Below, one piece after another: positions 27,149 through 35,569 of a stretch of DNA of 39,662 nt (positions within the stretch are counted from its first letter, which is position 1; each line of letters begins with the position of its first letter). The position numbers and the translations under genes are program-made. Under the pieces are notes generated by a model, which was given only the letters and a program-made list of their open reading frames with translations, was not told the DNA's origin and did no database searches. Source of the DNA: Myxococcales bacterium (lineage in GTDB: Bacteria > Myxococcota_A > Polyangia > Polyangiales > Polyangiaceae); contig JANXMC010000533.1 of NCBI GenBank assembly GCA_025354825.1, positions 1 to 39,662 on the forward strand. The letters are read 5' to 3'.

Positions 27149-28518
27149 AGGCCTACCTCACCGATTTCGAATGTGGCCGCGTAGTCGAGAGGGAATGCGC
27201 GCCGCGCGATGCGCACCTTGCCGCTCGCCTCGGCGGCGAGAGCACTAACCGTTCGCACGTCCACGGCGAGGCCGGCGAGGAGCACGGTGAGGGCGGCGCG
27301 CACGTCGCGCACCACACGCTCAGCGTCGATGGAACCTCCGCTGTCGTCGCAAACGACGTCGACATCGACCTGCTCGGGCGTGCGCTGGTTTGCCTGAAAA
27401 AGCGCGACGCCGTCGACGTCGGCGAGCGCGCGGTCGAGCGCCCCCGCCGTGACGAGCGCCCCGTCGCCGCGGACGATGGCGTCGTCGACGCGCCCTTCGA
27501 GCGACACGAGCGCCGCCACATCGGACGGCCCACGTGGCGCGTCGCGCTCGACCTGCACGAGATCGCCCACGACGTAGCGCACGAGGGGCTGCGCCTCGCG
27601 ATCGAGCGTGGTCACGACGACGAGCGCCACGTTGGCGGCACCGGGGGTTGCGACCTTGACGGGGAGAAGCTCGACGTGCGTCGTGAACGGCGCGTCGAAA
27701 GGTGCATGATACAACCTTCCGTCCTCGCCTTGGACGAACAGCGTACCAACCTCGCGCGCGCTGTAGACCTGCAGCACGGGCACGGACGACACGGCCTTGA
27801 TCGCGCGCAACGCCGCGGCGGTCGTCGTCGCGTGGGTCAGCGCGATGAAGCCGCGCACGTCGAGCGTTTGCCCTTGGCGCGCCGCATACCGCGCGAGGAC
27901 GGCGAGATGCATGGGGTCGGCGATGAGGCCCACCGTCGCATGGCGCGATAGCTCGGCGATCATGCGCGCCATCTCCGCGGGCTTCCAGTAGGTCGGATCG
28001 GGGCGCTGGCTCAGCGCGAGGACCGACCCCGTAAGCCGCTCTTCATAGGCGAGGTCCCCCGCGTTGCAGCTGCGCGTTCCCGTGGCAGGCATCGCGAGCA
28101 CGGCGAGCCGCGGCGACGCGCCCACCTCGCTGCCGAGCGCCCGCGCCACGACGGCGTTGGTGCGAAGCGCCCGCGCCTCTTGCCGCGCCCACCACCCCGC
28201 ATCGTGCAGCACGCGCGCGCGCTCGCCCGTCGACCCGGCCGTCTCGACGATCTCGATCGCACCCGACGCGAGGTCGGCCTTGAGGTCGCGCCCCGCCGGC
28301 ACCCACTGCTTTGGCAGCGTCGCGCGGATGTCTTTCTTGTGGAGCAGCGGGAGCGACGCGAGGGCCTTCGCCAAGCTGCCTTCGGTGGCGAGCCGCGCCC
28401 CGCGCTTTACGTAAAAAGGAATCTCACGGAGCGCGCGTTCAATGGATACTCGAACGTTGGACCGAACTTCGCGCGCGTGCCCATCGTCGGCTGCGACCAC
28501 TTGGACCCCTGCGACCAT
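27145..28518 (-). CDS. PaaK/CapK-like adenylate-forming ligase
   Basis: VETAGSTGERARVLHDAGWW, QVYSAREVG, QPLVRYVVGDLVQVE, GKVRIARR; 4-bp overlap with the SufS-like gene. Confidence 0.8.
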   Translation of the reverse strand: MVAGVQVVAADDGHAREVRSNVRVSIERALREIPFYVKRGARLATEGSLAKALASLPLLHKKDIRATLPKQWVPAGRDLKADLASGAIEIVETAGSTGERARVLHDAGWWARQEARALRTNAVVARALGSEVGASPRLAVLAMPATGTRSCNAGDLAYEERLTGSVLALSQRPDPTYWKPAEMARMIAELSRHATVGLIADPMHLAVLARYAARQGQTLDVRGFIALTHATTTAAALRAIKAVSSVPVLQVYSAREVGTLFVQGEDGRLYHAPFDAPFTTHVELLPVKVATPGAANVALVVVTTLDREAQPLVRYVVGDLVQVERDAPRGPSDVAALVSLEGRVDDAIVRGDGALVTAGALDRALADVDGVALFQANQRTPEQVDVDVVCDDSGGSIDAERVVRDVRAALTVLLAGLAVDVRTVSALAAEASGKVRIARRAFPLDYAATFEIGEVGL

Positions 28519-28545
28519 CGCTGCGCGATAGCATGAGTGGGGCCC

Positions 28546-29931
28546 TTAGTTCGATGTGCCAATCGTCCCGAGCGCGCGACCCAGCGCCGCGTCGTAAATA
28601 TGAATCACCCGTGACTCGGGGACATAAACTCGGCTCGCCGTAACCGTCATTGCGTCGACGGTGGTTTTGGGCATTCCGACGTCCCAAAGGCGATTGCCGG
28701 ACTTTGCGTCGAACGCTGCGACGTGCGCGTCGCCCTTGACGGTCTCGTAGCTCACCATCACGCGCCCACCTACGAGATCGCCCACCTTCGGCGGCCCTTC
28801 GGCGAGCCCGAGGGTGTCGGCCGCGACCGGGACGCTCCACCTCGGCTTCTTCGTTTTCGGGTCGAAGCCGGCGAGCATCGGTGTCCGCGTTCCCGGCGAC
28901 TTTGTCCCGAATGCTACGCCGTCGTCGCCTTCGACGAGGCCGTTCTGTGTGTCGAAGCCAGGTACCGTGGGGACAGCCCTCTTCGGAGTGCAACGCGCTT
29001 TCAAACTAGGATTTCGAAAGTGCATTTCGCAATCGAAGTTATCGGGGAAGGGGAGCTTGACCGGCATCCACGCGGGCTCCTTCGCGGGCTTCAGGGAAGC
29101 TGTCCTTCCGTCATACGAGACATCCTTCTTGTCGCTCATCTTCAGCCATGCGTCGCCGCTCGGGCCGGGCGCGGCGAAGATGTGCTCGACGCGATCGGAG
29201 AGCTTTTCGCTCTTCCGTTCCGTGCCGGTCGCGACGTCGTAGACCCTGAGGTTCGCCCGCGAGTCGGCAATGAAGACGTTGCGCCCCGCGACGGCGTAGT
29301 GCACCGAGGTTTCGGCGCCGACGTCTCCGATGGGGCCGACGCTCCAGAGCAGCTCGAACGTCGCGCCGTCGAAGGCCCCGACGAAGAGGCGCGACTTGCT
29401 GTTCACGTAGTCGTAGGTCGTGTAGCGCCCGATGAGATCCTCGACGCCATCGCCGTTCACCTGCGTCAGAACGGGAGGCTCGCTGTACCCCTCCATCATG
29501 ATCTTGTTGCTCGCCGCTTCGAGCGGGTTGCTCACGAGGGACTGCGCCGTCTTCCCGCTGGCGATGCGCGCACGGCTCGCGCTGGTGACGATCGACGTCA
29601 CGCTGCCAATGCCTGCGAAGAGCATGATCGGGATCACGTAGAGCGCGACCATCCACCCTTTGAAGCCGCTCGCGGGGGGCTGATACGCGATCCGCGGCAC
29701 GCTCCCGTTCGCGTAGGCGCCGCCCGGGCCGCGCGCGTTGGGCCCAGCGCCGAACGCCGTGACGATCACCTGCCCGGGCTGCAGCTGCGGCGGACCGAAG
29801 CCCGGCGCGCCCTGGCGGGGCGCATCGAAGCGAGTGCCGCAAAACTGGCAAACGACGAAGGGGGTGCCCGCCGGTACGACGAGATGCGCGCCGCAGTGAG
29901 CGCACTTGGGAGCAGTGAGCGAGGTCGCCAT
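28546..29931 (-). CDS. zinc-ribbon + TM + PQQ-like beta-propeller protein
   Basis: CAHCGAHL...CQFCGTRF zinc ribbon; TM KGWMVALYVIPIMLFAGIGSV; AFDAKSGNRLWDVGMP-type repeats. Confidence 0.8.
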   Translation of the reverse strand: MATSLTAPKCAHCGAHLVVPAGTPFVVCQFCGTRFDAPRQGAPGFGPPQLQPGQVIVTAFGAGPNARGPGGAYANGSVPRIAYQPPASGFKGWMVALYVIPIMLFAGIGSVTSIVTSASRARIASGKTAQSLVSNPLEAASNKIMMEGYSEPPVLTQVNGDGVEDLIGRYTTYDYVNSKSRLFVGAFDGATFELLWSVGPIGDVGAETSVHYAVAGRNVFIADSRANLRVYDVATGTERKSEKLSDRVEHIFAAPGPSGDAWLKMSDKKDVSYDGRTASLKPAKEPAWMPVKLPFPDNFDCEMHFRNPSLKARCTPKRAVPTVPGFDTQNGLVEGDDGVAFGTKSPGTRTPMLAGFDPKTKKPRWSVPVAADTLGLAEGPPKVGDLVGGRVMVSYETVKGDAHVAAFDAKSGNRLWDVGMPKTTVDAMTVTASRVYVPESRVIHIYDAALGRALGTIGTSN

Positions 29932-29998
29932 GGAGCCCTAAGCGTACGCCGATACGTGGGATCCGCGCCCGTGCGGCGACGTCGTCCACGCTGAGGGC

Positions 29999-30391
29999 TT
30001 GACGGGTGGACGTTTGGCACGTCGGCCCCCCAGATCTTCCCTCTCTCCCGCGACGACGACCTCCCGTTTCCACGTCACAGCCCTGGACGTCGGCGATGCA
30101 TTTTCCGAGCTCCACACGACCGTGGCGCGGCTCCCCTCGTACGACGGCGTGCGCCTCGCCATCGATTGCCCTGATCGCTACCGCGGCGTCGTTCGCGCGG
30201 CCTCGGGCGCACTCGTCGCGGCCGGCGGCGTCGCCAGCACGCTCCCCGAGATCGACCACGTGCTCACCCACGCATGGGCACGGAACATCGGCCATTCAGC
30301 GCCTTCGCGAGGAGGAGGCGTTGCTCGTTTGACGGGCCGCGTCGATGGCGCGTTACGCATCGCCAACCACCTGCGCGTGCGTCTGGCGTGA
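29999..30391 (+). CDS. small hypothetical protein (possible)
   Basis: 130 aa ORF with TTG start; most third positions G/C; no family recognised. Confidence 0.4.
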   Translation: MTGGRLARRPPRSSLSPATTTSRFHVTALDVGDAFSELHTTVARLPSYDGVRLAIDCPDRYRGVVRAASGALVAAGGVASTLPEIDHVLTHAWARNIGHSAPSRGGGVARLTGRVDGALRIANHLRVRLA

Positions 30392-30601
30392 CAGCGCGAT
30401 CCCAGGAGAATTTCCCGCCGGAAGAACCACCCACGCACGCCCCCCTTCGCACCCAATGCCTCAGGAGCGCGCTCTACTGAACGCAAGTTCTTGTGTGGCG
30501 GATGCGCGACACCCCCCGCTTGACCACGGCAAAAGGGCGGGCTACTTCCAATCCTGTTCCCCCCCTCGGGGGGCCGTTTTGGGGGACAGGGGTTTGACCG
30601 C

Positions 30602-30874
30602 ATGGGCAGTCGTTTGACCTGGCCACAGATTCGTCGAAGTGAAGAGTTCCGCGGGCGCTGGGTAGCGCTCGACCACTGCACTTACGACGCACGTACCGCG
30701 CAGCCGCTCGAAGGGAGCGTTGTCGATTCGGACGAAGACCTCGTCGAGCTTTGCAACCGGATGCAGCAGAGCGACAACAAGCACTGCGCCATCCTGTTTT
30801 GCGGCGAGTGCGAAGAAGAGCGTGCGCCGATGTCCTCACGGAGGTCGCCGACTCCTCCCCGCGCCTACCACTGA
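30602..30874 (+). CDS. small hypothetical protein, weakly DUF5678-like
   Basis: RGRWVALDHCTYDARTAQPLEGSVVDSDEDLVELCNRMQQSDNKHCAILFC. Confidence 0.5.
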   Translation: MGSRLTWPQIRRSEEFRGRWVALDHCTYDARTAQPLEGSVVDSDEDLVELCNRMQQSDNKHCAILFCGECEEERAPMSSRRSPTPPRAYH

Positions 30875-31039
30875 CCGTCGGCACGAGGCTGCTGCGGCCG
30901 CCTTGGCGTCGGTCGCCATCGCTCCGGCTACAGGAAGCAGGCATCGCTCAGGCTTCCTAGCCACTGCGTCCTCGCTGCGCCTCGTGACGACCGTCACCGC
31001 GAAGCGTGTTTAGAGGGAGGGCGCGAGCGAGGGAGAGGG

Positions 31040-32356
31040 CTATTTTACGATCGGTTTTAGGACGGTTTTGCCGTCTTTGACCGAGACTTCGAAGTCGATG
31101 TTTTTGCCCGCGCCGACCTTGTCGCGGAGCTTTGCCGACGAGTCGCGGAGCGACTTTGCGAGGCCGTCGAACGTGACGGCGGCAGTCGATTCGCCGTTCG
31201 CGCGTTTGGTGTCGACGTACCGCGCGTAGATCTGGCGGACGCGCTCGTCGGGCATTCCGTTCGCGTCGGCGACGCTCGTCGGTGGGCGCGCGACAACGCG
31301 GGCGACGGGGGCGACCGGGCGTGAGGCTGCCGGTGGCGGCGCGGCGGTGGACGCGACTGCCTGCGGCGGGGCGGCCGGCGTCGGCGGCGATGCGAAGGGC
31401 GACGGCGGGCGGACGATGGCGGGGACGCTCGGTGCGGGGGCGGGCGCGCTCGCCGACGCGGCCGGTGCCGACAGGGGCGGACGCGGCGTCATTGCGGGGC
31501 CGTTCGGCCCAAGGGCGGCGGGGCGCGTGATGACGATACGCTTCACCGGCGCGCGCTCGATTCCCGGCGAGGACGGCGCGGGCGGGCGCGGGGCGCTCGC
31601 CGGCGACGGGCCGAAGTGCGGCTCGTCGATGCTCGCGAACGACGCGCGCGCGGCCGGTGCGGGCTGTGGGTTGGCTGCCGAAGGCTGGGCAGGCGACGCT
31701 GCGGGCGCGCTCGCCGCGGCCGTCGGAACGGGCGGTTTCATCGCGCGCGGCGGCAGCGGCGGCGCGAGGGCGCGGGCTCCGGCGGGTGCGGGTGCGGGCG
31801 GCGGCTGCGCGGGTGACGGTGCGGGCGCGCGCTCAACCGACTTCATGACCATCGGCGCCGTCGCCTCGGCAAACGCGTCGTCGAGCGACAGATCGAGATC
31901 GAAGCCGTCGGTCAGCTCGAAGATCCCGCCCGCCTCTTTCTTCGCCGTCGTCTGCTGAAGGGCGTCGCGTGCGGCTTCGGCCTGTTGCGCGGCCTCGGGG
32001 TTCGCGCGCGCGGCCTCGTTCGCCGCGACCATCGCCTCCGGAGGATCGGATCCGAAGCGCGCTTTCGCACGGCGCACGTCGCGCTTGTACGTCCCGTTCT
32101 CGATCTGCCGGCAGATGCGCAGCCAGTAGGTTTGGTACGTGTTGTACCGCTGAATGACGACTTGAAATCGGAAGCGGAGACCCGTGTTGCGGATTTGCGT
32201 TTTGCGCAAAATCTCGAGGCGTCGATCGAAGTCTTTTCGAACGACCTGCGGCTCCATCTTCTCGATACCGGTGAAATACTGGTCGTACAGCGACCGGAGT
32301 CGCTCGAGCCGGAGCTCGACCTCGCTCACCGCGCTTTCGACTTCACCGGCCTGCAA
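31040..32356 (-). CDS. MXAN_5187-like protein with long Ala/Pro-rich linker
   Basis: N-terminal coiled region, about 220-residue A/P linker, C-terminal DERVRQIYARYVDTKRANGESTAAVTFDGLAKSLRDSSAKLRDK...DFEVSVKDGKTVLKPIVK; TTG start. Confidence 0.75.
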   Translation of the reverse strand: MQAGEVESAVSEVELRLERLRSLYDQYFTGIEKMEPQVVRKDFDRRLEILRKTQIRNTGLRFRFQVVIQRYNTYQTYWLRICRQIENGTYKRDVRRAKARFGSDPPEAMVAANEAARANPEAAQQAEAARDALQQTTAKKEAGGIFELTDGFDLDLSLDDAFAEATAPMVMKSVERAPAPSPAQPPPAPAPAGARALAPPLPPRAMKPPVPTAAASAPAASPAQPSAANPQPAPAARASFASIDEPHFGPSPASAPRPPAPSSPGIERAPVKRIVITRPAALGPNGPAMTPRPPLSAPAASASAPAPAPSVPAIVRPPSPFASPPTPAAPPQAVASTAAPPPAASRPVAPVARVVARPPTSVADANGMPDERVRQIYARYVDTKRANGESTAAVTFDGLAKSLRDSSAKLRDKVGAGKNIDFEVSVKDGKTVLKPIVK

Positions 32357-32467
32357 TCGCGTTCCCCTCGCTGTCGCCGAACCACGATCCGCGTGCTCGT
32401 TCCGAACCGTGCCTCACGCATCACGCTCAGCACGCGCCGACGATCATGCAGCCGATCGCTCTCGCTG

Positions 32468-33367
32468 TCACAACGGAGTGATCTTCACATTGTCGTAGCA
32501 AACCTTCACCTGCCAATTGTTGAAGCCGAAGTGGTCGTGCCCGAAGCCCGCGAGGGGGGCGCTGTCGTCGAACGAAAGGAAGTCGACGCCATCGACGGAC
32601 CACCGGACTTTGCGCCCGTCGGAGCGCTCCACCTTGAAATGATACGTTTGGCCCACGTTCACCGGCTTTTGCCGTGGGTCGTCCGACGTGGGGTCGACGT
32701 TGACCACCTTGCGGTCGTCGCCGTGCTCGTTAATGCGCGCGAGGACGTGCAGCGTGTTCTTCCAGCCGCCGAGGATCGTCAGGTAGCTCGTGGCGTTCGT
32801 ATACGAGAGCGCCGTCGCAGCGGAGCGGCCGTCGCCCCACAGCTCGGCTTTCACGTCCCCGTCGGCGCCGTAGCTCGTCGCCTCGAACTCGATACGCGCG
32901 TTGATGGGGAGCGTCCGATTCAGCCAGACGCCGTGGTTCTTCGCGTTCTCCACGCAGAGGCGCCCCTTTTCGATGTGCCACGCGGACGTGCCGGCCTGCG
33001 TCCAGTCGGGGCCAAGATCGGAAGCCGCCGCATCGTTCGCATTCGCCGACGCCGCCGCCGCTGCTGCCGCTGCTGCCGCGGCGCCGTCGGAACGCGGTGC
33101 GGCAGCGGGCGCGGCGGCGTCGGTCGCACTTGCCGAGCTTGCTGGGCTCGCCGGTTCCGCTGGCTTCGGCGCGCGGTCGAACGTGTCCTCGAACGGCGCG
33201 CGCATGACGTTCACCGACGGACGAATCGTGGGCGTTGCCGCGGCATTCGCATTGGGACCTGGCGGTCCCGCGTCGCTCGGCGTGCTGTTGCCGGGCGGCA
33301 CACAGGCGATTGCCGTGAGCGCGGCGCCGCCGCCGATCACGAGGGTGGATGCAAAATACAGCCTCAT
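32468..33367 (-). CDS. putative lipoprotein with lectin/glucanase-like (ConA-like) C-terminal domain
   Basis: MRLYFASTLVIGGGAALTAIAC lipobox; Ala/Asp linker; WHIEKGRLCVENAKNHGVWLNRTLPINARIEFEATSYG...YHFKVERSDGRKVRWSVDG. Confidence 0.78.
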   Translation of the reverse strand: MRLYFASTLVIGGGAALTAIACVPPGNSTPSDAGPPGPNANAAATPTIRPSVNVMRAPFEDTFDRAPKPAEPASPASSASATDAAAPAAAPRSDGAAAAAAAAAAASANANDAAASDLGPDWTQAGTSAWHIEKGRLCVENAKNHGVWLNRTLPINARIEFEATSYGADGDVKAELWGDGRSAATALSYTNATSYLTILGGWKNTLHVLARINEHGDDRKVVNVDPTSDDPRQKPVNVGQTYHFKVERSDGRKVRWSVDGVDFLSFDDSAPLAGFGHDHFGFNNWQVKVCYDNVKITPL

Positions 33368-33475
33368 CGTCCTGGGGAGCCGGGTGGTCACGACCGAAGT
33401 CTCTATCACAGGCCGGCAAAACAGCGTCTGCGCCCGCGTGCGTCGGCCACGGACTTTGTGTAAAGCAGCCTTGCC

Positions 33476-34861
33476 ATGCACCCCATCCTCTTCCGCATCC
33501 CGCTCCCGCACATGCCGCTCAAGCTCTGGTGGGCCCTGGTGGCGGTCGCCGTCATCGCGCTCATCTACACGGCGCTTTCCCTCAAGAAGGGCGACAAGAG
33601 CACGGCGCTCGTCACCGCCATCGTGCTCGCTGCAGCGGGCGCGGGGAGCTACTTCGCGCGCGGCATTCAGTTCGAAGCGGCGAACCTGCCCATCTACTCT
33701 TACGGCGTGATGCTCGGCCTCTCGCTGGTCGTCGGCTGGTACCTCTCGCTCTCGCTCGCCGAGCGCGACGGGCTGCCGAAGGAGACCATGGCCAACTGCT
33801 ACGTCATCACGGCGGTCGCCGCGATCGCGGGGGCGCGGCTCCTCTACATCGTGACGAACCTCGACGAGTTCAAGACCTTCAGCGACGTCTTCGCGCTCCG
33901 TCGCGGCGGCCTCGTCGCCTATGGCGGCTTTCTAGGCGGCTTCGTCGGTAGCTGGCTCTTTCTTCGCCAGCACAAGATTCGCCTCATGCCGTGGGCGGAT
34001 GTTGCCGTCCCCAGCTTGGCCTCGGGCCTCTTCATCACGCGCATCGGTTGCTATCTCTTCGGCTGCGACTTCGGCAAGCGCCTGCCCGATTCGGCGCCGG
34101 GCTTTTTGAAGACCCTAGGCACGTTCCCGCACTGGTCGTCCGGCACCCTCGACGGCGGCGACGGCTCGCCCGCCTTCGTCCGCCACTTGGAGCTTTTCCG
34201 CGGCACGAACACGGGCTCGGAGATCCTCGCCGCGAACCACTCGCTCCCCGTCCATCCGACGCAGATTTACGAGTCCCTCGTGGGCATATGCCTACTTGGC
34301 ATTCTGCTCCTGCAGCGCCGTAATCTGAAGTTCCGTGGGCAGATCTTCTTCACGTTCGTGTACGGCTATGGCGTCCTCCGCTTCCTCCTCGAGATCATCC
34401 GCGACGACGTGGAACGTGGCGAGTACGGCCCGATGATGGGCGAGCACGTGCTCATCCCCGCGGTGCTCTTGCTCCTCGCGGTCGGCTTCGCGTTCGGCAT
34501 GGCGCTCGGCATCAAGAACCCCACGGTGCGCCTCGGGGCGCGCATCGCCGCCTTCGTGCCTGCGGTGGTCGCGTACGTGATGCTCGCGCCGGCGTCCTTC
34601 GGGCAGAGCATCAACATTCAGCTCTCGACGAGCCAGTGGATCGCCTTCGTCACGGCGATGCTCGTCTCGTACTTCTACGCAAAGTTCTGGAACGACGCGC
34701 GCATCAACCCCAAGCTCGCGATGGATCTTGGTGACGGCGCGACCGAAGGCGTCGCCGCCGAGGCTGCAAAAGCCAAGGCCGACGAAGCCGAGGACGAGGA
34801 CGAGGCCGACGAGGAAGACGAAGCGGACGCGGGCGACGCCACCGCGAAGCCCGCTACGTGA
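33476..34861 (+). CDS. lgt: prolipoprotein diacylglyceryl transferase
   Basis: YSYGVMLGLSLVVGWYLSL, GGLVAYGGFLGG, RIGCYLFGCDFGK, HPTQIYESL; acidic C-terminal tail. Confidence 0.92.
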   Translation: MHPILFRIPLPHMPLKLWWALVAVAVIALIYTALSLKKGDKSTALVTAIVLAAAGAGSYFARGIQFEAANLPIYSYGVMLGLSLVVGWYLSLSLAERDGLPKETMANCYVITAVAAIAGARLLYIVTNLDEFKTFSDVFALRRGGLVAYGGFLGGFVGSWLFLRQHKIRLMPWADVAVPSLASGLFITRIGCYLFGCDFGKRLPDSAPGFLKTLGTFPHWSSGTLDGGDGSPAFVRHLELFRGTNTGSEILAANHSLPVHPTQIYESLVGICLLGILLLQRRNLKFRGQIFFTFVYGYGVLRFLLEIIRDDVERGEYGPMMGEHVLIPAVLLLLAVGFAFGMALGIKNPTVRLGARIAAFVPAVVAYVMLAPASFGQSINIQLSTSQWIAFVTAMLVSYFYAKFWNDARINPKLAMDLGDGATEGVAAEAAKAKADEAEDEDEADEEDEADAGDATAKPAT

Positions 34862-34879
34862 GGCCCTTGGCGTCGCTGA

Positions 34880-35425
34880 CTACTGCAGCGACGCCGTCAC
34901 TGCGGCGAGGAGCGCCTTCTGCTCCTCGTCGCCGAGCCGCCCGACCGCGCGAAATTTCACCACCCCCGCGCGGTCCATCACGATGACGTTGGCGCTCGCG
35001 TCTTTCACGCCGAGCGACTCAATCGCGATGCCTCGCCAATCCATCAGGATCTCGATTCCGAAGCGGCTCGCGATCGTTCGAATCGCTTTGCGCGCAATCG
35101 TCGACGCCGGCGCGAAGTCGTACCCCATCAAGTTCGCCACCGCGACGACCTCGACCTGATCGCGCAAGCGGTGCTCCTGCCCGTAACGCGCGACCGCTTC
35201 TTTCACACGCGCGTTCGTCTCCGTGTGATGCCGGTCCTCGTAAAAGAGAACCGCGACCTTGCCGCGGTACGACGAGAGCGCGCGCGTTCCGCCACTCGAG
35301 CTCTCGAGGCTGAAGTCCGGCGTGGGCGCGCTTTCGGCGGCGTCCACGATGCGCGCATCGGCCACGACAGCCGTGGCAGCGCCCGAAAAAACGAGGGCTG
35401 CGAAGAGGGATCGAACGCGCGTCAT
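34880..35425 (-). CDS. secreted YtfJ/thioredoxin-fold-like protein without cysteines
   Basis: Signal peptide; PDFSLESSSGGTRALSSYRGKVAVLFYEDRHHTETN...ANVIVMDRAGVVKFRAVGRL; no Cys in the translation. Confidence 0.72.
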   Translation of the reverse strand: MTRVRSLFAALVFSGAATAVVADARIVDAAESAPTPDFSLESSSGGTRALSSYRGKVAVLFYEDRHHTETNARVKEAVARYGQEHRLRDQVEVVAVANLMGYDFAPASTIARKAIRTIASRFGIEILMDWRGIAIESLGVKDASANVIVMDRAGVVKFRAVGRLGDEEQKALLAAVTASLQ

Positions 35426-35447
35426 GGCCGGCTCCGGAGGTAGTACG

Positions 35448-35506
35448 ACACGTGTATCTGATGTACGGTAGGTAAAGCTTGTTCCGTTTTGAGCGATTCT
35501 AGCTCA
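35448..35506. promoter_or_regulatory. candidate operator region of the carotenoid operon
   Basis: ACACGTGT palindrome (35448..35455) and inverted repeat TGAGC-gattcta-GCTCA (35490..35506) between the divergent genes. Confidence 0.4.
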
Positions 35507-35569
35507 GTATGAACGAATTGAACGATTTGGGAGCGCTTTTTCTCGCGACCGGTCTCTAATCTCAACGAA

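Noticed and set aside
28406-28415. TTTACGTAAA palindrome
   Set aside because: Lies inside the PaaK-like coding region; a short palindrome is expected by chance at this scale.
33045-33090. GCC/GCT trinucleotide repeat (poly-Ala)
   Set aside because: Ordinary Ala-rich linker after a lipoprotein signal peptide.
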